Part shown: in pieces, positions 32,312-37,133 of the stretch | Numbering within the stretch: position 1 is the stretch's first letter | How the letters are laid out: each line of letters starts with the position of its first letter | NCBI GenBank assembly: GCA_020351895.1 | Contig: CP070672.1 | Span: 2,659,419-2,696,551, forward strand | Origin: Thermoplasmata archaeon | GTDB lineage: Archaea; Thermoplasmatota; Thermoplasmata; GCA-020350865 | Direction of reading: 5' to 3' | Length of the DNA: 37,133 bases | Program-made: the position numbers and the translations under genes | The notes under the pieces: model-generated | Database searches by the model: none | Told to the model about the DNA's origin: nothing | Seen by the model: the letters and a program-made list of their open reading frames with translations, nothing else

Positions 32312-33912
32312 CTCATAAAAGAATTGCAATATTGACCCTGTCAATCATCTTCATTATTCTTTTGATTAGTCCGCCATTAATTTCGGCACCTTCGGTGAGC
32401 ACCAACGCCAAAGCCCAAAGCTATCAATTCCAAACATTAAAGGAATATTGTCATGTATATATCGAAAAGGATGGCTCTATCCACATAAAATATGAGTTCG
32501 AGTTTGTAGATATCCTGGGTACCCTGGATGGTGTTGATATCGGGATGCCCAATTCTTTTTATTCATTGGACTCAGCTTCTGCTTTGGTTAACATCGATGG
32601 CTACACAACAACACACACGATCCGCGATTCACCGTATATACCCATGGGTATAGCCGTTGAGTTCAGCCCTCGGCGAAGTGGCTCAGTTATACAGGTGTTC
32701 TTTGAGGCCGATAATCCGCATATGGTCTATGACGATGTTAGAAACTCCAACTTTGTTGGTATCAGGTTCCGACCCACATGGTTTTCCAGTGATTTTCAAG
32801 TAGGCAATACACAAGACCTTCAGGTTTGGGTGTATCTGCCATGGAACTTACAGGACTCAACAAAAGTCAAATATCTAAAGGATCACCCCTATACTTCCAT
32901 TGAATGGGATGAAAGCAAAAACAGACTTGCGGCGCACTGGGACTATGGCTCTAAATCTCCCGAGCAGATCGAATCTGGTGATTGCGATGTGGGTGTTTCC
33001 TTCCCGGAAAGGTATGTGGATAAACATTTTAGATACAGGGTGTGGCAGGGTATTTATGAGGGCGCATTGATGGCAGGACCTGCTATTTTTGTCTGCTGTC
33101 CTGTGATCATTATTGTGGGTGTTTTCGGGGCCATGGCGTATTCCAGTCACAAAAGGCGCCTCGATTATTTCGAACCCAAGTTATCTGTTAAGGGTGCAGG
33201 GCCACGGGTGGGATTGACTGCTGTGGAAGCAGCAATCGTACTGGAAAAACCATTGAACATGGTTGCTACGATGATCATCTTTGGGATGTCAAAAAAAGGG
33301 GCTGTGAGGCTTTTTGCCGGCGAACCTCTGCGGATCGTGGTGATCTATAAAGAGAAATTAACACGGTCTTACGAGCTCGTGTTCGTTGAAAAAGCACTTA
33401 AACCAAGGGGATTCTTAGATGCCGACGGATTGAAAACAACTCTTGAGGGACTAATCGAATCCGTCAAAACAAAGATTTCTGGCTTCGATTATGTAGCCAC
33501 CAAGAAATACTACAGGGACATAGTGGAGCGTGCATGGGCTGAAGTAGAAAGAAGCGGGACTCCCGAGTTAGCCTTATCAAATGCATCCAAAAATGATGAG
33601 TGGTTATTGCTGGACCCCAATTATAATCATAGATTCATATTGTTACAGGAAAGGCCCTGGTATATCTATACATCAACTGGTGGAGCCGCCGAAGTCCACG
33701 GACCGAATCCGTTCGTGACTTGGTCGGAAGGATTTGTGAAGAGCACCAGAAGCATCAGCAAGTCCATTGTATCCAACCTAACTTCATTCACTCAAAGCAT
33801 AGTGGAAGTCACAAATCCACTTCCCGCAGGTGGATCTGGTGGTGGATTCTCTGGTGGGGGCTGTGCCTGTGCATGTGCGTGTGCCTGTGCCTGTGCAGGG
33901 GGTGGAAGGTAG
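32305..33912 (+). CDS. DUF2207-like membrane protein with six Cys-Ala repeats at its C-terminus
   Basis: 535 residues from ATG 32305; GGAGG (32290-32294) and the overlap with the previous stop favour it over an in-frame ATG at 32269. A signal peptide (about 1-28), an outer beta-rich domain (about 40-245, of the DUF2207 kind: HVYIEKDGSIHIKYEFEF), one TM helix (about 255-279), a cytoplasmic domain (about 285-500), and a Gly-rich tail GGSGGGFSGGG followed by CACACACACACA (Cys 520, 522, 524, 526, 528, 530) and GGGR. The tail is inside the cell under this topology. The stop TAG overlaps the GTG of the radical SAM gene. The tail has the features of a modification substrate: extreme C-terminal, flexible, repeated Cys. 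Gly-rich tails are known in this family; the Cys-Ala ending is what makes it special here. Confidence 0.75.
   Translation: MVAHKRIAILTLSIIFIILLISPPLISAPSVSTNAKAQSYQFQTLKEYCHVYIEKDGSIHIKYEFEFVDILGTLDGVDIGMPNSFYSLDSASALVNIDGYTTTHTIRDSPYIPMGIAVEFSPRRSGSVIQVFFEADNPHMVYDDVRNSNFVGIRFRPTWFSSDFQVGNTQDLQVWVYLPWNLQDSTKVKYLKDHPYTSIEWDESKNRLAAHWDYGSKSPEQIESGDCDVGVSFPERYVDKHFRYRVWQGIYEGALMAGPAIFVCCPVIIIVGVFGAMAYSSHKRRLDYFEPKLSVKGAGPRVGLTAVEAAIVLEKPLNMVATMIIFGMSKKGAVRLFAGEPLRIVVIYKEKLTRSYELVFVEKALKPRGFLDADGLKTTLEGLIESVKTKISGFDYVATKKYYRDIVERAWAEVERSGTPELALSNASKNDEWLLLDPNYNHRFILLQERPWYIYTSTGGAAEVHGPNPFVTWSEGFVKSTRSISKSIVSNLTSFTQSIVEVTNPLPAGGSGGGFSGGGCACACACACACAGGGR
33862..33897 (+). repeat. Six tandem TGT-GCN hexamers encoding (Cys-Ala)6
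   Basis: Cys is always TGT, while Ala uses GCC, GCA, GCG, GCC, GCC, GCA. Variation at the third Ala base shows that the repeat is kept at the protein level and is not a fresh slippage product. The alternative frame also encodes Cys at every second place (LCLCMCVC), which is a by-product. Confidence 0.85.
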
Positions 33913-35273
33913 TGAAAGAGAGCACTTCAAGTTTTTTCAAAGGGCTTTTCACTCCAAAAACCTTGATGGCCCCTGGAATCTACAAGTTCGATGGCGAAGG
34001 TAAATTCAAAGGACATAGGTTCCATCTCAGGGTTGACGAATCCAATGATGGTGTCTTGATAATCGATGCTTCAAAGATGATATATCTCAACGGCACGGCA
34101 CTGGAGTTTGCCAAACATTCCATAGAAGGTAAGAGCTCAGATGATGTTGTCAGAGACTTTCGAAAACGCTACAGAAAGGTTGACAAGGATAAGATCGAAG
34201 GCGACTATAAAATGATCCGTTCGAAACTTCTGGGACTTCTTAGGGGAAAACACGAAATCGAACTTAACATCGAGTTTGTGCCCTATGACAGTCGGGACCT
34301 TGCACTCCCTGCACCTTATCGAATGGATATCGCATTAACGTACAAATGTCAGAATGAGTGCATACACTGCTACAATGAGGAGAGGATTGTTAAGGAATTG
34401 AAAACCGAGGAGTGGATGATGGCCATTGATAAAATGTGGGAGTATGGCATACCTCACATCGTTTTTACTGGCGGTGAGCCAACGCTCAGAAAGGACCTTC
34501 CAAAGCTCATTGCAAAGTCCGAGGAAAACGGTCAGATAACAGGTCTCATCACAAACGGAAGGAAACTCTCTGAGCCAGGCTATCTGAAGGAACTCACAAA
34601 ATTAGGCCTGGACCATGTACAAATCACAGTGGAATCGCATAATGCGAAAACCCATGATAAAATAGTAAAGGACGAGGGCGCATGGGAAGAGACCATTGCC
34701 GGGCTAAAAACCGCCATAAAAGAAGATGTGTATGTGTCTACTAACACTACGATTTTGGAGGATAACTTCGATGAAATTCTGGATACCGTAAAATTCCTTC
34801 ATGAAATAGGAGTTAAAAAAATATCCTGCAACTCACTCATTCGCGCAGGCTCGGGAAAAAGGGCCAAGACAGTTACGTTCGAGGAATTGAAATCCCTTTT
34901 ATTGGAAGTGAAGGGATTCACGGATGCAAATGATATAGATTTCGTTTGGTACACGCCAACACCTTACTGCGAACTCAATCCAATCAACCTGGATCTTGGT
35001 ATCAGAAATTGCACAGCATGTTCAATTAATCTGGCATGCGAGCCCAACGGAGATGTCCTGCCCTGTCAATCCTATTATGAGCCATTGGGCAACATCCTAT
35101 CCGACCCTTGGGATGCGATATGGCAGGCTCCTTTATGTGTTGAAATCAGATCCCGCGGACATCTACCTGGAAAATGCGAAGATTGTGAATTACTGGGGTT
35201 ATGCGGCGGCGGCTGTCCCCTGAGCATAAAAGCCGGTGATTATCTCTGCACCGAGGGTTTCTCAAGCACCTAG
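33912..35273 (+). CDS. Radical SAM/SPASM enzyme with PqqD-like (RRE) N-terminal domain
   Basis: 453 residues from GTG 33912, which overlaps the preceding stop (TAGTG); GGGGGTGGAAG just upstream serves as ribosome site. An open frame reaching back to 33720 is only the alternative reading of the neighbour gene. Residues about 36-110 resemble PqqD (GVLIIDASKMIYLNGTALEFAKHSIEGKSSDDVVRDF), the fold that binds leader peptides in RiPP pathways. The radical SAM cluster is CQNECIHCY (Cys 146, 150, 153), with GGEP at 187-190. The C-terminal SPASM-type region has Cys 353, 367, 370, 376, 385, 422, 425, 431, 435 and 446, able to hold two auxiliary Fe-S clusters. Known relatives form thioether, C-C or epimer modifications in peptides. 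The natural substrate is the Cys-Ala tail encoded directly before. Confidence 0.88.
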   Translation: MKESTSSFFKGLFTPKTLMAPGIYKFDGEGKFKGHRFHLRVDESNDGVLIIDASKMIYLNGTALEFAKHSIEGKSSDDVVRDFRKRYRKVDKDKIEGDYKMIRSKLLGLLRGKHEIELNIEFVPYDSRDLALPAPYRMDIALTYKCQNECIHCYNEERIVKELKTEEWMMAIDKMWEYGIPHIVFTGGEPTLRKDLPKLIAKSEENGQITGLITNGRKLSEPGYLKELTKLGLDHVQITVESHNAKTHDKIVKDEGAWEETIAGLKTAIKEDVYVSTNTTILEDNFDEILDTVKFLHEIGVKKISCNSLIRAGSGKRAKTVTFEELKSLLLEVKGFTDANDIDFVWYTPTPYCELNPINLDLGIRNCTACSINLACEPNGDVLPCQSYYEPLGNILSDPWDAIWQAPLCVEIRSRGHLPGKCEDCELLGLCGGGCPLSIKAGDYLCTEGFSST

Positions 35274-36010
35274 GTTTTTTTTTTTTCTGTCTTTTTCGAG
35301 AGCGCATAGAATACAGGAGTGAATAAAAAACGGTTCTTTCCCTGGATAGAATTCAGCTCCCTTTTTTTCAGAATGTTCAGCTCTTTGGAATCCATATCTG
35401 TAAATTCCTGAATGAAGCTCCATTCACTTTCGAATCCGGCAAGCATCTGCTCATGATCCATTACATGACAGTACGCACCTACCTCTGCTTTCAGTCCAGC
35501 TTCATTAAAATATTCATAGAGTTTTCTACCGACATAGGGATCTCCACCGTCCGATATGATACCATCGGCAAGCTTATCTCGAATATATTCAAATTCTAAA
35601 GGGTAATCCAGCCTGGCACCCAGGTCGTATTCTGCCATACAACATATCCAACTTTTGGCGACCCTGGCCATCTCCTTAATCACAATAACAGGTTCGAAAA
35701 ACCACAAAAGGGAAAAATGACAGTACACCATATCAAAGGAGCTGTCGCGAAATGGCAGAAAATGCCCATCCCCCAATATTCCATCCACTTTCAGCTCCTT
35801 TAAATACTTCAAATTGATATCCAATCCCACAGTGTATCCATCTCCGCGAACTTCATGCAGTACATCACCGCAGCCGCAACCAACCTCCAATACACTTGAA
35901 AGGGGGGTGCCTATTTTTGTTTGGATTAACCAGTCTCTTGCGGATTTGGTCCACTTTGCCTGGCGCGAAAAAAGCTTCCTCAGCTCATTATTTTGTGTTG
36001 ATTCACCCAT
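35270..36010 (-). CDS. Class I SAM-dependent methyltransferase
   Basis: 246 residues. AdoMet-binding motif I is VLEVGCGCGD (about 40-49), followed by GLDINLKYLKELKVDGILGDGHFLPFRDSSFDMVYCHFSLLW (motifs II-IV). The C-terminal half is less conserved, ending in a Lys-rich tail (KKTEKKKT). The substrate cannot be told; small-molecule or lipid methylation is common for this type. It converges on the radical SAM gene and the two stop codons fall on the same CTAG (35270-35273). A TATA-like CATATGATATTC lies just upstream of the ATG. It may be unrelated to the modification operon, or a late-acting partner. Confidence 0.82.
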   Translation of the reverse strand: MGESTQNNELRKLFSRQAKWTKSARDWLIQTKIGTPLSSVLEVGCGCGDVLHEVRGDGYTVGLDINLKYLKELKVDGILGDGHFLPFRDSSFDMVYCHFSLLWFFEPVIVIKEMARVAKSWICCMAEYDLGARLDYPLEFEYIRDKLADGIISDGGDPYVGRKLYEYFNEAGLKAEVGAYCHVMDHEQMLAGFESEWSFIQEFTDMDSKELNILKKRELNSIQGKNRFLFTPVFYALSKKTEKKKT

Positions 36011-36268
36011 ATGATATCACTTTATTCATGAATATCATATGAGCTTAAGTAATGTTCCCAATAAGAAATGGTGATTGATAGAAGGGGTTTGATTTTATAC
36101 TACAAATTGAAATGGATTCGGGTCAAGAGTCCTTTTACTCTACCTTGCCAATTTGGGAAACGTTTCACCCTTTTCATCCCTTGGAATCAATGCTCAACCT
36201 GCCATTATGGACGGGTTAGATCAAATCTTAAGCTATTCTTATCCGGTTTGTCGGGTTTTAGGCCATTT

Positions 36269-36433
36269 CTATGAGTTTATCTTTTCCCTGAGAGTCTTCA
36301 TATCAACAGATTCGGCATAGATGACCCATTTTTCGGCCTCTTCCCGTCCCCATTTGGTCTCCTTCATCAGCTTCTTTATCTTCTTTTCTCTGGTTTTCAT
36401 CTGCTTCTTTTTTTCCTTTTCCTTATTCTTCAT
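36269..36433 (-). CDS. Hypothetical 54-residue charged helical protein
   Basis: Starts MKNKEKEKKKQMKTREKKIKKL, then MKETKWGREEAEKWVIYAESVDMKTLREKINS. Lys-rich and helical in the first half, with a compact second half. GGGGGTTG (about 36446-36439) lies 6-13 nt before the ATG. Not recognised. Its amphipathic C-terminal half and the good ribosome site favour a real gene; size alone makes this uncertain. Could be a nucleic-acid-binding or ribosome-associated protein. Confidence 0.5.
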   Translation of the reverse strand: MKNKEKEKKKQMKTREKKIKKLMKETKWGREEAEKWVIYAESVDMKTLREKINS

Positions 36434-36495
36434 TTAGACAACCCCCTTTCTATACAAACAATGTTAATTAGAAGAGGCTAATATTAACCTTCTTT

Positions 36496-36516
36496 GGGAC
36501 ATCCCGGGGACGTCCC
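36496..36516. promoter_or_regulatory. GC-rich imperfect palindrome GGGACATCCC / GGGGACGTCCC
   Basis: Two GGGAC-type half sites meet at a central CCGGGG in an otherwise AT-rich spacer. A TTAATATTA box (about 36478-36486) lies next to it on the side of the 54-residue gene. It could be an operator or, for the leftward gene ending at 36617, a terminator hairpin. Confidence 0.4.
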
Positions 36517-36616
36517 ATAAAATATGCAATGCGGTCTTTGTTTTTGAGGTTCTTCTTGTTCAGGATTTTTCGGTTATTTGAAAAGCATTCTCTACTCGAT
36601 TTCTTCCAGGATCCTA

Positions 36617-37133
36617 TTACTCATTTGAATGCCAATTCTTCATATGTTCAGCATGGGTTTTCAAATAGGCTCCTGGCTTGTAGAACTCGTCATAGAAATC
36701 CAGATCAATATGATGGGCCTGTAGGTCCATGATAAGGAACATGGGGGGGGACAGTACCAGGAAATTTGCCAAAACTGTCATAAACGTATTGTGCTTGTAA
36801 TGCTATGCACTCCTGAAACCGCTCATCATGTATCTGAGCGGCAGAACGAACCTTCGAATTGTCTTTCAACGGGCCCGGTGTATCAACATTAAAGGGTCCT
36901 TTAGGTCCAAATTTCCTTTCGCACAATGCATCCACTGCCCCTCTCATGTCCTTGTGATGTGGCGGACAGTATCCTTCCATAGCTCCTTCAAGGCCAGTTG
37001 GGTTCGGATACGGCCAGCCCTCGTTTTCATCGTACCTAAATTTCAATCCAGGAATCTCTGGGTCTCTGCTTGCGCCCATTATGGCGAAGGGATCTACACC
37101 ATTTAGCATCCATCCTCCCAGTCCCATGGCCTG
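36617..37133 (-). pseudogene. Conserved hypothetical gene, C-terminal part, frameshifted at a G8 run
   Basis: The frame is open to the window edge, so the 5' end lies outside; the Met at 37127 is probably internal. It reads ...NPTGLEGAMEGYCPPHHKDMRGAVDALCERKFGPKGPFN...QAQYVYDSFGKFPGTVPP and, in the shown frame, ends soon after. Shifting by one base in the run of eight G (36743-36750) continues it as MFLIMDLQAHHIDLDFYDEFYKPGAYLKTHAEHMKNWHSNE, stop at 36617. That continuation has the composition and pattern of a conserved C-terminus (QAHH.DL.FYD...PGAY...HAEHM..WH) that I associate with uncharacterised proteins of about 400 residues. The function is not known. The shift may be a real mutation, a sequencing error in the homopolymer, or slippage. 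Confidence 0.65.

Noticed and set aside
33720..33911. N-terminal extension of the radical SAM enzyme including LCLCMCVC
   Set aside because: It is the alternative reading of the Cys-Ala-tailed gene; GTG 33912 has an overlapping stop and ribosome site.
36068..36274. 68-codon plus-strand frame
   Set aside because: No ribosome site, irregular composition, and it overlaps the end of the 54-residue minus-strand frame. The spacer 36014-36268 holds nothing else I can support.
1..37133. CRISPR arrays, insertion sequences, rRNA and integration sites
   Set aside because: No regularly spaced direct repeats, transposase-like frames, tRNA-3' duplications or rRNA sequence seen on either strand.

Overview
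The window is archaeal, most likely from a Thermoplasmatota-type euryarchaeon. The evidence is TATA boxes placed about 25-40 bp upstream of starts, a mixture of leaderless and Shine-Dalgarno starts, an Lrp/AsnC regulator, a tRNA with an archaeal-type (bulge-helix-bulge) intron, and many right-handed beta-helix (NosD/CASH-like) surface proteins and winged-helix regulators. No rRNA, CRISPR array, insertion sequence or prophage was seen. The lineage is an inference and was not tested by any search.

Layout. 1-1007 (minus): a tRNA-Cys gene interrupted in its T-loop, directly followed by cysteinyl-tRNA synthetase (cut by the window edge). 1143-2405: an orphan SPPY-type DNA methyltransferase. 2501-6432: a large beta-helix surface protein, a TM-anchored double winged-helix regulator and a small secreted Asp-rich repeat protein; the last two share a 16-bp upstream element. 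6450-8631: an Lrp-like regulator, a small unknown protein and a PrsW-like membrane protease.

8645-23080 is the most unusual block. A winged-helix/STAND/TPR regulator is divergent from a 1487-residue thioester alpha-2-macroglobulin (A2M) that carries a transmembrane hairpin where the bait region is expected. Then follow a coupled two-TM small protein, a membrane protein that has the same N-terminal winged-helix module as the STAND regulator, an ArsR-like regulator whose promoter shares operator and spacing with the A2M promoter, and a 1613-residue beta-helix/Ig-like/PKD surface protein with a cytoplasmic zinc ribbon. It reads as an envelope-surveillance or protease-trapping locus with dedicated regulators.

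23116-31150: an M19 dipeptidase and a D-cysteine desulfhydrase/ACC deaminase-like enzyme, a small protein behind a perfect palindrome, an M50-like membrane protease, a coiled-coil protein with three SAP motifs, and an AAA ATPase of the OLD/RecF-like type.

31551-35273 is a compact operon: a four-TM protein, a two-TM zinc-ribbon protein, a DUF2207-like membrane protein ending in six Cys-Ala repeats, and an overlapping radical SAM/SPASM enzyme with a PqqD-like N-terminal domain. This looks like a peptide-modification system in which the enzyme acts on the Cys-Ala tail of its neighbour. A methyltransferase converges on it and shares its stop codon. The right end holds a 54-residue charged ORF and the C-terminal part of a conserved gene interrupted at a G8 homopolymer.

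The two strongest leads are the Cys-Ala tail/radical SAM pair and the A2M locus; the T-loop intron of tRNA-Cys is a third.
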